DNA from: Candidatus Zixiibacteriota bacterium
Lineage (GTDB): Bacteria; Zixibacteria; MSB-5A5; WJJR01
DNA length: 10,640 nucleotides
Direction of reading: 5' to 3'
Assembly: GCA_020058315.1 (NCBI GenBank)
Contig: JAGVEK010000442.1
Location: 1 to 10,640 of the forward strand
Below the pieces are notes generated by a model. The model was not told the DNA's origin. It did no database searches and saw nothing but the letters and a program-made list of their open reading frames with translations. Of this stretch, positions 1 through 7,776 are shown piece after piece. The position numbers were made by a program, and so were the translations under genes. How positions within the stretch are numbered: position 1 is the first letter of the stretch; every line of letters starts with the position of its first letter.

Positions 1-1440
1 AGCGTGGAACGCGATCTCAAGACGCTCGGGGTAGCCATGGCCGGCTACGACCTGGGCGTGCCCGTAGAGCGTCATCTGATCGACATCATGCGCAGGTTTG
101 TCCGGGAGGGTGTGTGGCTCGTCAATCAACCTGGGGCACGACTGTGGAATATGGAGGGACATGTCTACCTGGTGTGGCCCGCTGCCGGTGAAGAACTGGC
201 TCGCCAGATCAAGGAGGATGGCATGCCGGGAATGCCGCGAACGCCGGAAGGCATTCTGGACATGCTGACCGATCGTGGAATGGCACTGGTTCGGATGGAT
301 GCTCCGTCCGAGGATCGTTACTGGAAAATTGCTCCTGCCGTTCTCGCGGAGAAAATCCCGGACATCCGGCTGACGGCCATTCGATTGCGTGCCGAGGCCA
401 TGGTGTCCTCCGTACCCCTTTCGTCTGCTGCAGGGCGCATCATCAATGCAGAAACGGATGCCAGCAGTCTGCCTGCGTCGACTGTGGCTGAGGTGCAGCA
501 CGCTAATGAGGAGATTCAGAGCAACACGTCATCCTCCGGTACCACCGAATCAGTGGCGACATCTCGCGACTCGGATCCACCTCATGATTCTTCACGGCCA
601 GACAGTCCGTCAAAACCCCTACCGGCAATCACCCGCAATCAGGAGGTCCGACCTGAGCCGAGGCCGGGTACCGAGCAGATGGAAGCGATCAAGCTCGACG
701 GCGCCATTGGCGAAGCCCTCAAGGCCCTGGCACAGGACATCAAGGCAAGAGACAAGAAATGGGGCATTGATGCCATTCCCGACCAGGATGGACATGTTTA
801 TCTCCGCTGGCCCGATGCCTTTGCCGGGTATGGGCTGACTCCAAAAACGGTGCTCGACCAGTTGGCCGACCGGGGCTGGCTGGTAATCGACCCCATGAGT
901 CCGTTGAAACGAACCATCCCCAAGGAATTCGGGGATGGTGCTCATAACGCCATTCGCCTGGGCCTTGAGATCAGCCAGGTTTTTCTTCACGCATCGGGGA
1001 TGCGCGATGGCGGCGAAGTCAGCCAAGCGCCAGAAATCCAGTCGCATCCGCAGACTACGCCGCCTGCAGGGCCAGTAACGGCGCGGAAATCCCCGGACAC
1101 CCAGAAAGCAGGTGCGAAGCAGCGCGTGAAGCCGAGCCCGGCGCTTGCGTCATCAACCGAGGGCGCGGACCATACCGAGCGTGCCAGGAAGGTGCAGCCT
1201 GTAAGCGACACCACGAAATCCGCGCTGGGCGCCCCGACGATGGAGGCCCTGTTGGTCGTCCTTCGATCCCTTGATATCGCGCCCCAGCAGGATGGCTTCT
1301 GTCAGATTACCAAGATGGATGCCATGAGAGCGTTCAAGCGCCACGGCCTGAAAATCAATCACCGCCTGCTCTGGAAATTCGACGCGCTCAAGTCGGGTCT
1401 GCTGGAACTGCAGGAAGACAAGATCAAATTCAAACCCTGA
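1..1440 (+). CDS. traI: MobH-type conjugative relaxase TraI, C-terminal part (5' truncated by window)
   Basis: This is the C-terminal 479 residues of a TraI_2-family relaxase. In this family the N-terminal domain nicks the transfer origin and the C-terminal region (TraI_2_C, formerly DUF1528) is a helper domain. The reading frame is open from base 1 with no start context, so I treat it as partial; the GTG at 4 is not a convincing start. Two copies of a GHVYLxWP motif are visible, at nt 157-180 and 790-813. Each is followed by an alpha-helical stretch ending in a similar pattern (LDMLTDRG and LDQLADRG), so the C-terminal domain is duplicated. Between them is a Ser/Pro/Thr-rich linker (about residues 145-225). 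A second polar linker precedes a final basic domain of about 65 residues with a winged-helix look. The catalytic N-terminal domain is not in view. The next gene, traW, is 68 bases downstream, past a hairpin. Confidence 0.85.
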   Translation, partial: SVERDLKTLGVAMAGYDLGVPVERHLIDIMRRFVREGVWLVNQPGARLWNMEGHVYLVWPAAGEELARQIKEDGMPGMPRTPEGILDMLTDRGMALVRMDAPSEDRYWKIAPAVLAEKIPDIRLTAIRLRAEAMVSSVPLSSAAGRIINAETDASSLPASTVAEVQHANEEIQSNTSSSGTTESVATSRDSDPPHDSSRPDSPSKPLPAITRNQEVRPEPRPGTEQMEAIKLDGAIGEALKALAQDIKARDKKWGIDAIPDQDGHVYLRWPDAFAGYGLTPKTVLDQLADRGWLVIDPMSPLKRTIPKEFGDGAHNAIRLGLEISQVFLHASGMRDGGEVSQAPEIQSHPQTTPPAGPVTARKSPDTQKAGAKQRVKPSPALASSTEGADHTERARKVQPVSDTTKSALGAPTMEALLVVLRSLDIAPQQDGFCQITKMDAMRAFKRHGLKINHRLLWKFDALKSGLLELQEDKIKFKP

Positions 1441-1444
1441 TTTG

Positions 1445-1469
1445 AAAAGCGCACGGAGTGTGTGCTTTT
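1445..1469 (+). terminator. Terminator-like hairpin between traI and traW
   Basis: A 10-bp stem (AAAAGCGCAC paired with GTGTGCTTTT, one G-U pair) surrounds a 5-base loop, GGAGT. The stem begins 4 bases after the traI stop codon. It is flanked by an A-run and a T-run, so it could terminate in either direction. The T-run is only four bases and belongs to the stem, so termination may be partial, which would let some transcription continue into traW. Confidence 0.55.
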
Positions 1470-1508
1470 GGCGGCTGATTCCAAAAACGTAACTGCCATC
1501 ATCGACGG

Positions 1509-2132
1509 ATGCGATATGCGTTCCTGGTGACCCTGCCTTGTCTGTTGCTCATCTCCGGTTGCGCCCTGGCGAATGACCTGGGCGTCGTCGGCCCGACCTA
1601 CGAGATTGCGGAGCGGGATCTCATCGAAGTCATGAAGGACAAATTTCGTCGAATGGAGAAGAGCGGCGAACTGGCCAGGCTGCAGGAGAGCTACAAGCAG
1701 CGGGTCATCGAGACCGTTGAAAAGCCCAGGCCCGTCCGCGGAGTCAGCACCACGGAAACAGCCCGCACGTTCTACGTCGATCCCACCTGGACGCTGGACA
1801 GAGATGTCGTAGACGAGCAGGGCAAGCTCCTGTTCCGGGCCGGAACGAAAGTCAATCCGCTCGACTATGCACCGCTCACTCAATACCTGCTGTTCTTCGA
1901 TCAGCGGGAAAAGACTCATGTCGCCTTCGCCAAGCGATTTATCGAGCAGTCAAAGGCAAGGGTGAAACCGATTCTCGTCGGGGGCGAGCCGCTCAAGCTG
2001 ATGCGCCAATGGAAGCGAGAGGTTTTCTACGACCAGGGCGGGGTGCTCAGCCGGAAATTCCTGCTGAAGCAATCCCCGGCGATCGTCAGTCAGGAAGGCA
2101 AGAGGTTGCGCATCGATGAAATTCATCCGTAG
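1509..2132 (+). CDS. traW: Type-F conjugative transfer protein TraW
   Basis: TraW is a periplasmic protein needed for F-type pilus assembly, and in F it works with TrbC and TraU. The 207-residue product is close to the usual length (F TraW is about 210). After a hydrophobic signal it starts with the typical mature sequence NDLGVVGPTYEIAERDLI. It continues through a helical section to the conserved stretch with FYVDPTW, the PLDYAP-like motif and LLFFDQRE. The signal region contains ISGC, which fits a lipobox, followed by ALA, which fits signal peptidase I; either maturation route is possible. No strong ribosome binding site precedes the ATG. The 3' end overlaps traU by 17 bases, implying coupled translation. 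Confidence 0.93.
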   Translation: MRYAFLVTLPCLLLISGCALANDLGVVGPTYEIAERDLIEVMKDKFRRMEKSGELARLQESYKQRVIETVEKPRPVRGVSTTETARTFYVDPTWTLDRDVVDEQGKLLFRAGTKVNPLDYAPLTQYLLFFDQREKTHVAFAKRFIEQSKARVKPILVGGEPLKLMRQWKREVFYDQGGVLSRKFLLKQSPAIVSQEGKRLRIDEIHP

Positions 2133-3126
2133 CATCCTCTTGCTGCTGGCGACTCTGCTTGTGAGCCTTCCGTCTTACGCTGCCACCTGCAAGGGAAAGT
2201 TTGCCAATCCGATCACGGATATCTGCTGGTCCTGCATGTTCCCCTTGCGAATTGCCGGTATCACGCTGGCATCTCTCGATCAAGAAGACACCCCCAATCC
2301 AGGAGGAAACCCGGCGTGCTTCTGCGGCAATCCTCCCAAGCTGGGCTTGAAGGTCAGTTTCTGGGAGCCGGTACGTCGGGTGGATGTGGTCCGGAAACCT
2401 TTTTGCATGGTGAGTCTGGGCGGTGTCGATATCGATCCGGGGTTCGATGCACCGGTGGCCAGCCGCTACCGGCGTGACGGGCAGGACCAGTCCTCGTTCT
2501 ATCAGGTGCATTGGTATGTCGACCCAATCATCTATTACCTGCAGGCGGTTCTCGACAATAGCTGCCTGGAGCAGCAAGGCTTTGATGTTGCCTACCTGAC
2601 CGAACTCGACCCGCTGTGGAAGGACGACGAGCTCACCCGGCTTCTGAATCCCGATGTCTATCTGTTTGGCAACCTTCCTGCCCGTGCCGCGTGCGCAGCC
2701 GATTGCGTTACCGCAACCGCTGGTTTTCCCAATAACACCTTCTTCTGGTGTGCCGGATGTCAGGGAAATCTCTATCCGCTTAACGGCAATGTCCAGGCCC
2801 ATGTCGGGGGCGTCCAGGCCTCCAGTCTGGAGGTCTACCGGATCATCGCCAAGATGCACCGTGAGGGGTTGATGTGGGCCGCCTCGGGCGAAGACGGCCT
2901 GTGTGGCTATTACCCGCAGCCGGTGATGGACAAGACGGGCTACAAGTACCACATGCTCTATCCGGTGCCGCAGACATCGAAGATCGCCGGGAAGTGCTGC
3001 CAGCCGCTTGGGCGCAGCACGATTCTGTGGGGGGCGGGCAAGGAGTTTCCCTTTGAAGGAGAGGACTTCTCGTATCAGATCTTTCGCAAGCGCAATTGTT
3101 GTCAGGGGGCGGCGACGCTGAATTGA
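2116..3126 (+). CDS. traU: Conjugal transfer pilus assembly protein TraU
   Basis: TraU is a periplasmic, disulfide-rich protein needed for DNA transfer and pilus assembly in F-type systems. The 336 residues match the family length (F TraU is about 330). A signal peptide of about 22 residues ends at SYA. The mature protein opens with the family pattern CKGKFxNPITDICWSCMFP. Further hallmarks are FCGNPP, LGLKVSFWEP, WYVDPIIYYL, the NNTFFWCAGCQGNLYP region and the C-terminal CCQPLGRSTxLWG. Many cysteines are conserved, so periplasmic disulfide formation is expected (a DsbC-like partner is common in such clusters but is not in this window). An AGAGG at 2101-2105 inside traW is the likely ribosome binding site. 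trbC begins 2 bases after the stop. Confidence 0.97.
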   Translation: MKFIRSILLLLATLLVSLPSYAATCKGKFANPITDICWSCMFPLRIAGITLASLDQEDTPNPGGNPACFCGNPPKLGLKVSFWEPVRRVDVVRKPFCMVSLGGVDIDPGFDAPVASRYRRDGQDQSSFYQVHWYVDPIIYYLQAVLDNSCLEQQGFDVAYLTELDPLWKDDELTRLLNPDVYLFGNLPARAACAADCVTATAGFPNNTFFWCAGCQGNLYPLNGNVQAHVGGVQASSLEVYRIIAKMHREGLMWAASGEDGLCGYYPQPVMDKTGYKYHMLYPVPQTSKIAGKCCQPLGRSTILWGAGKEFPFEGEDFSYQIFRKRNCCQGAATLN

Positions 3127-3128
3127 AG

Positions 3129-3872
3129 ATGCGCAGCCCCTTGATGTCGATTTCAACAACGCTCCTCCCCTTGGCCCTGCTGCTGGCGGCATCCCTGTCG
3201 CTGGCGCAGGGCATTTTTTTGGAAAAGGATGAATCGAATCGATTGCCGACCCAGGGCGAAATTGATCTCGCCCGCCAGAAAACACAGGAAGCACTGAATC
3301 GCTTGCCCGATGCGCCAGTGATCCGGCAGCAATTTGGTGGCGTCACCCCCAGAGTCGAAGCGATGCCGCGCCCGGCAACGCCGGCCCCGGACATCGCGAG
3401 CATTGCCGAGAAATTCAAGAGCCTGGGCCGAGGGCTCGCATCCCAGAAAGGGGCAGCGCCCGATCTGATGGTGTTCGTCTCGCTATCCATGCCCAGGGAG
3501 GCGCTGGCTCGTATCATCGATCAGTCCGAGCGCTCTGGAGCGACACTGGTATTTCGGGGCTTGAAGGGGGACTCGATGACCCGGATGGGCGAGGAGATGA
3601 GCGCACTGATCGGCAATCGCGCGGTGTCCGCCGCCATTCATCCGCCGGCATTCCAGCAATTCACCATCACTCGGGTACCTGTGGTGGTGATCGCTCGGCC
3701 GGAAGCGGGCAGTGTCATGGAGGATGGTTGCTCAAAACCGGACACCTTCATCAAGGTCACCGGGGATGTCACGCTGGATTACGCCCTGGACTATATCGAG
3801 CGCAAAAGCCCGGACTGGGCAGCGATAGCGCGAAGCTTTCGGGCACGGCTCAGTGGAGCGGCATTCCGGTGA
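3129..3872 (+). CDS. trbC: Type-F conjugative transfer pilin assembly protein TrbC
   Basis: The 247-residue product carries a TrbC_Ftype domain in its second half. In F, TrbC is a periplasmic protein that acts with TraW in pilin assembly. The N-terminus has a signal peptide with the hydrophobic core LLPLALLLAASLSLAQG. A polar linker follows, then the conserved domain from about residue 115: LMVFVSLSMPREAL, a LVFRGLKG strand-turn, FTITRVPVVVIA (a thioredoxin-like fold with the expected Val-Pro) and the C-terminal VTGDVTLDYAL. I chose the ATG at 3129, two bases after traU stops. A longer reading from a TTG at 3096 would bury the signal peptide, and the ATG at 3144 would also keep it. The stop overlaps the GTG of the next gene as GTGA. 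Confidence 0.93.
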   Translation: MRSPLMSISTTLLPLALLLAASLSLAQGIFLEKDESNRLPTQGEIDLARQKTQEALNRLPDAPVIRQQFGGVTPRVEAMPRPATPAPDIASIAEKFKSLGRGLASQKGAAPDLMVFVSLSMPREALARIIDQSERSGATLVFRGLKGDSMTRMGEEMSALIGNRAVSAAIHPPAFQQFTITRVPVVVIARPEAGSVMEDGCSKPDTFIKVTGDVTLDYALDYIERKSPDWAAIARSFRARLSGAAFR

Positions 3873-5305
3873 GACGAGCCAATTTCGCTGTGAACCTCAT
3901 TCTGGCTATTGTCCGTTTGCTACAGATCGCCGGAGTGTGGATATTCCTTTTCGGAATCGCGCACGCCCAACCAGCGGCCCAAGGCAGCGCCTTCACCGCC
4001 GGCCAGACATTGGGCGCTGGCAGTCCGTCGCAAGCCTTCGGTGGCATCAGTTCGAGCGCAGTACAAGACAAAGTGCCGAGCTACGGCGTAGCGCCCTCGG
4101 AAACGGGGTACTACGGAGGCGGGCAGGGCGATGCCATGGGGCCGGGCACGGTCAAGATATCGACGTGCGAAACGGCAACCCCGAACGCCGACCCCATCAA
4201 GCGGCAGGAATGCGAAGCGGTAAATTTCCTCGCAGGGAACCCTGACATCCGGCCGCAGTTCTCGATCACGAAGAACGACCCGATGGTTCTGAGCACCAAG
4301 GCACAGCGGGATAGCGCCGAAGCGACCTTCCAATCCGTCGGCCTATCCAGCGGAAGCTCGACCGCATGCACGACAAAAACTCAAACAACGCCGGCGCAAT
4401 ACACCACGGAAACCTGCTCTGACATCTCGGAGATCGGGATGCAGCAGTGCGTCACCGGTCGCATCATCAACATTGATTCCGATTCCAATTTCCAGTGTGA
4501 TCGAACCGTCAACGGGTACGAGATACTGACGTGCAAGAAAACTGTAAATGTTGAGGTCAAGGCAAGCGGATCCACCGCACGGCTCGTCTTGGCAGACTTT
4601 GGTTCCTTCTATCTATTTTCAGGCGGCGGGGTCAGCGGGGTCTGGCTTCACAACGGAACTGGATCGGAGTTACCGACAGGGGGCAGCGGTACATTCAACG
4701 GAAGCACTCTCGGTATCGATTCGCCCGGCAACGCCTACCGTCTTGATGTGTCGTCGAACAATTGTGCCAGTGGCATTTGTACTGGTTCCGCAACGCTATC
4801 GCTATGGCGACAATTCAACAGTACCTGGCTTGGTCTGGTTGCCGCCACCTGGACACAGTACACCGCGAATCAGACCCAATGTTCCTTCTCTCAGTCTTTC
4901 ACAACGGGCGTTGGGTATCGTTTTGGTAGTCCATGCACGGTCTCCGCCAGTAGCTGCCCCAGTTCAAGCGACATAGCAACCCTGTCCTACTCGTGCCCCA
5001 ACAATCCTGTACCACCAGGAACGGCAACGCTGGGCGTAAATCAGTCAGTCTTGATCGAATACGCGCAAGCGTGTTTTGTTGATGAATTTGGTGGCCAATA
5101 CTGCTATGCCACGGATTGCAGCGGTTCGTCATGGGTAACTTACCGGGGTAACGGATCTTTCACCTACTCCACATCGGGCAGGGCAGGCGGGTCGTGTGGT
5201 GAATCAGGTACGAACTCCACAACGTTTGGATTCCCGGTTCAGCAGAAAAAGGTATCAATCAAGAGTAACAACGGTTGCGCCGGCCTTGAAGGGAGGGCGC
5301 AATGA
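3869..5305 (+). CDS. traN: TraN-like mating-pair stabilisation protein, first (N-terminal) part
   Basis: TraN is an outer-membrane protein that stabilises contact between donor and recipient. In F-like plasmids its variable tip region binds specific recipient porins. This 478-residue product looks like the N-terminal half of a long TraN. It has a signal peptide (hydrophobic core LLQIAGVWIFLFGIAHAQ), a Gly/Ser/Ala-rich opening, and a section with NFLAGNPDIRPQFxITKNDP. Next comes the Cys-bearing stretch MQQCVTGRIINID, then QC and a conserved TCKK. After that lies a long Ser/Thr/Gly/Asn-rich, probably beta-rich region with scattered cysteines (about 4560-5230). I chose the GTG at 3869, which overlaps the trbC stop as GTGA. 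A GTG at 3890 in the same frame is an alternative; the frame open upstream to 3728 lies inside trbC. The stop overlaps the ATG of the second traN part as ATGA. Confidence 0.82.
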   Translation: MRRANFAVNLILAIVRLLQIAGVWIFLFGIAHAQPAAQGSAFTAGQTLGAGSPSQAFGGISSSAVQDKVPSYGVAPSETGYYGGGQGDAMGPGTVKISTCETATPNADPIKRQECEAVNFLAGNPDIRPQFSITKNDPMVLSTKAQRDSAEATFQSVGLSSGSSTACTTKTQTTPAQYTTETCSDISEIGMQQCVTGRIINIDSDSNFQCDRTVNGYEILTCKKTVNVEVKASGSTARLVLADFGSFYLFSGGGVSGVWLHNGTGSELPTGGSGTFNGSTLGIDSPGNAYRLDVSSNNCASGICTGSATLSLWRQFNSTWLGLVAATWTQYTANQTQCSFSQSFTTGVGYRFGSPCTVSASSCPSSSDIATLSYSCPNNPVPPGTATLGVNQSVLIEYAQACFVDEFGGQYCYATDCSGSSWVTYRGNGSFTYSTSGRAGGSCGESGTNSTTFGFPVQQKKVSIKSNNGCAGLEGRAQ

Positions 5306-6903
5306 GAATCAGACCTTCAGTCCTGGCGGCGCTGTTCGTTTTGTCCGCGTCTTCCTTCAGTACCTACGCGCGCGATTGCATTCGAACGGGAAGTATCTGT
5401 TCCGACGCCGCGGCAAGCAAAGTCTTTTCAGGTATCACCGTTACCCTTGCCCAGGCAGGCGGCTGCTGGGAATACACGGACACCTACATCTGCGTCAAGC
5501 CAAACGCCGTCAATTATTGTCAGCCCTTCGTCAATTTGCAGCCACAGTGCTGGCAAACATCAACGCAGTGCGCCGTGAACGACACGGTTGTCGGTACCGG
5601 CTGCATGACCTATACCGAGACATGGCGCTGCGCCGATCCGGCGCTCCCGACTCCGACAAACACCATTCGGCTTGACAGTACCTATACGCTGGTATCGAGC
5701 AACTACGATCCGACACCTTGCGCTGCGCTTGATTCCTCCTGCTCCATTGCATCGAGCACGTGCACGTCGTCAACACCCCCGTCGTTGCCGTCTGGCATTT
5801 CTTCCGCCCAGGTTGCGCCCGATGGTTGCTACCAGCGGACCAATACCTACGCTTGCCTCACCGGTCAGTCGGATACATCCGAATGTACCGGCTATTCCAC
5901 AAATCCGAAATGCACGCTACAGGGGACTGCATGCGCGGGGGATACGATCAACAATCAATGCACGATGAGTACCAAAACCTATCGCTGTGAGACGACGCCG
6001 GCAAGCTCGGCCACCGTGACCGACTGCTCCGGACAACAATTTTGCGCAGGCGGCGGCTGTTTCAACAAGGGGGCGCCGAGTGATACGGACTTCGCGCGCA
6101 CCATGGCATTGATGGAGGCAGCGCGGCAGGGCGGCGTGTATGGGGCCGAAGCGGAGATCTTCAAAGGCTTTGACTCGCGCTGCACGAAGAAGCTGTTTGG
6201 ACTGGCGAACTGCTGCAAGAAGAGTGGAGGTAGCGGTGGCACGAGCAATGCCGCTCTCGCGGTCGGTGGGGCATCCCAGGCTGGCAAACTCTTCGGTTCG
6301 CCGTATATGTACGATGCCATGTTCGCATCCGATGTCCCTTTCCTTATGGAAAGGGCCGTGGATGCATGGAGCGCAACCGCATGGACCTCATCGACGAGCT
6401 TCTACGGGCTTAGTTTCAGCTTTTCGCCTGTCGCAGGGCTCCAGTTCGTCGGCTTTGACCCATACTCGTTTGCATTCCAGGTGGGACTGATGATCCTTAG
6501 TGATCTTCTATCCTGCGAACAATCGGAGCAAATAACCGCCATGCGTCGCGACCAGAACCTGTGCATGGAAGTCGGCACATTCTGCTCGAATGAACTCAAT
6601 TTGTTGATCACCAAAATTTGTCTTGAGCACACGACTTCCTTCTGCTGCTACAACAGCCGATTGGCACGGATTATCAATCAGCAGGCTAGGCCCCAGATCG
6701 GGAAGGGATGGGGTGGCGCGGAAAGCCCGAATTGCTCCGGTTTCACACAGGCAGAATTTGCGGCGATCGACTTTTCGAGAATCGACCTGACCGAATTCAC
6801 GGCCGAAATCATGGCGAACATCAAGGTGCCGAACGTCGGCACGATGAGCCAGCATATTCAGACGTCGGTTCAGCAGAAGGTCCAGAACTACTACCAGAGG
6901 TGA
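5302..6903 (+). CDS. traN: TraN-like mating-pair stabilisation protein, second (C-terminal) part
   Basis: The 533-residue product has its own signal peptide (LAALFVLSASSFSTYA) and about 32 cysteines. Residues 20-250 are a disulfide-rich section with a repeated C-x3-T-x-T-[YW]-x-C motif. From about residue 255 the sequence matches the conserved TraN C-terminal region: DTDFARTMALMEAARQGG, IFKGFDSRCTKKLFGLANCC, a hydrophobic middle, then the CMEVGTFC, CLEHTTSFCCYNSRLARIINQQARPQIGKGWG and CSGFTQAEFAAIDFSRIDLTEF blocks. Most TraN proteins carry the two halves in one chain. Here the second half starts with an ATG overlapping the upstream stop and has its own export signal. This suggests a working two-subunit TraN rather than a broken gene. 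A single-base frameshift is unlikely, because it would not create a good signal peptide at the junction. Confidence 0.88.
   Translation: MRIRPSVLAALFVLSASSFSTYARDCIRTGSICSDAAASKVFSGITVTLAQAGGCWEYTDTYICVKPNAVNYCQPFVNLQPQCWQTSTQCAVNDTVVGTGCMTYTETWRCADPALPTPTNTIRLDSTYTLVSSNYDPTPCAALDSSCSIASSTCTSSTPPSLPSGISSAQVAPDGCYQRTNTYACLTGQSDTSECTGYSTNPKCTLQGTACAGDTINNQCTMSTKTYRCETTPASSATVTDCSGQQFCAGGGCFNKGAPSDTDFARTMALMEAARQGGVYGAEAEIFKGFDSRCTKKLFGLANCCKKSGGSGGTSNAALAVGGASQAGKLFGSPYMYDAMFASDVPFLMERAVDAWSATAWTSSTSFYGLSFSFSPVAGLQFVGFDPYSFAFQVGLMILSDLLSCEQSEQITAMRRDQNLCMEVGTFCSNELNLLITKICLEHTTSFCCYNSRLARIINQQARPQIGKGWGGAESPNCSGFTQAEFAAIDFSRIDLTEFTAEIMANIKVPNVGTMSQHIQTSVQQKVQNYYQR
5464..5988 (+). repeat. Four-fold cysteine repeat inside the second traN gene
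   Basis: Four ten-residue copies of C-x3-T-x-T-[YW]-x-C lie at residues 55-64, 101-110, 176-185 and 220-229: CWEYTDTYIC, CMTYTETWRC, CYQRTNTYAC and CTMSTKTYRC. The first three are preceded by Gly and the fourth by Gln. Further cysteine pairs fill the intervals of 46, 75 and 44 residues. This looks like four divergent copies of a small disulfide-stabilised module. Confidence 0.75.
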
Positions 6904-6905
6904 GT

Positions 6906-7310
6906 ATGCGGATATTCAGAGCCCCGGCTTTCTTGATTGTCATGGTGCTTTCGGCCAGCAGCTCGGCAGCGGAGTATTCCAGCATCAAGCAGTTGCTCGT
7001 CGGCGCGATAGATGCCTCCGACGGCCGGACGAGTGGTTTCATCCTTGGCCATATCGCCGAAAAGTTCAAGAGAACGACCGGATCGTCGGCGCCAATCCTG
7101 GCCGAGGTTTCCACGATCAAGAGCTTCAAGCAGGACGGCTGCAAGCGCCTCAATGTGCGCCTTACCCAAGGCGGGGTTGCTACCTCAGAAGGCAGGACTG
7201 CCGACTTCGGGATGGATTACGGTTTGAACCTTTGCCGGAATGGCAGCCCGCCGACAGAAGGGATGGACCTCGAACAGGCTGGGAAGGTGCTTGAGAGGCA
7301 GGTTGACTAA
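6906..7310 (+). CDS. Small exported protein of unknown function at the end of the tra operon
   Basis: I do not recognise this 134-residue protein. It has a clear signal peptide (MRIFRAPAFLIVMVLSASSSAAEY) and is otherwise polar, with two cysteines (in DGCKRLNV and LNLCRNG) that could form one disulfide in the periplasm. It starts 2 bases after traN, with AGAGG at 6896-6900 as a well-spaced ribosome binding site, so it should be translated with the operon. The position suggests a part in mating-pair formation or TraN assembly, but that is inference from location and export only. It is the last plus-strand gene before a convergent minus-strand gene. Confidence 0.75.
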   Translation: MRIFRAPAFLIVMVLSASSSAAEYSSIKQLLVGAIDASDGRTSGFILGHIAEKFKRTTGSSAPILAEVSTIKSFKQDGCKRLNVRLTQGGVATSEGRTADFGMDYGLNLCRNGSPPTEGMDLEQAGKVLERQVD

Positions 7311-7356
7311 CGGGTTTTTGCTGCGGATAAGTCGAGCGATTGGATTCTGGGTTTGG

Positions 7357-7776
7357 CTATTCGACGAGCATTTGTGATACTTCTGCTATCAGTGATCCTG
7401 CCAGATCATATAACTCCGTGATGGCAGCTTCATCTACTTCCAGAAATCCCTCGTACTCCGCCAGATTCCGTTTCTGATGAGCTGCATCCAGCACTCGCCA
7501 GCGGGGTGCAGGCCAATTCAAGGTATGCGTGAGGCACTGGAACACGGTGTATCGGTTCTCGCTGCGATAGCCATTCCAGCGAAGGGCTACCAGGGCAGCG
7601 GCGTGGGCGGCGTTGTAGGCGCTGGTGAAGCGACCTTCAATGGAGAGATTTGCCAGTCGAGCATCTTCCAGGCGGGTTCTTGCCATCGCCAACATTCGCA
7701 TGGCCTCGGCCTCGTTACGCGGTTCGGCCTTGAGTTGGCCGATGCGCACCAGATTATCGAGCGCGGGCAGGCTCAT
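7357..7776 (-). CDS. HEPN-domain protein, putative toxin of an MNT-HEPN module
   Basis: HEPN proteins paired with minimal nucleotidyltransferases form toxin-antitoxin modules: the HEPN partner is an RNase and the MNT partner silences it by AMPylation. This 139-residue, mostly helical product has the SAYNAAHAAALVALRWNGYR helix and the C-terminal HQKRNLAEYEG segment typical of one HEPN branch. The RNase motif of HepT proteins is R-x4-H-x-Y. Here the matching segment is R103-x4-Y108-x-G110, so the histidine is replaced. I chose the ATG at 7776 because GGAG lies 6 bases upstream; ATG 7782 and TTG 7788 are in-frame alternatives. The gene overlaps the end of the upstream MNT gene by 23 bases, so translation is probably coupled. 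Confidence 0.8.
   Translation of the reverse strand: MSLPALDNLVRIGQLKAEPRNEAEAMRMLAMARTRLEDARLANLSIEGRFTSAYNAAHAAALVALRWNGYRSENRYTVFQCLTHTLNWPAPRWRVLDAAHQKRNLAEYEGFLEVDEAAITELYDLAGSLIAEVSQMLVE

Noticed and set aside
2086..3294. 402-residue minus-strand open frame opposite traU
   Set aside because: It lies opposite the clearly recognisable traU and trbC starts and has no family features; it is a shadow frame of GC-rich coding DNA.
3728..3868. Longer N-terminus for the first traN gene
   Set aside because: The open frame extends back into trbC, but these codons are trbC in another frame and would place the signal peptide about 50 residues inside the protein.
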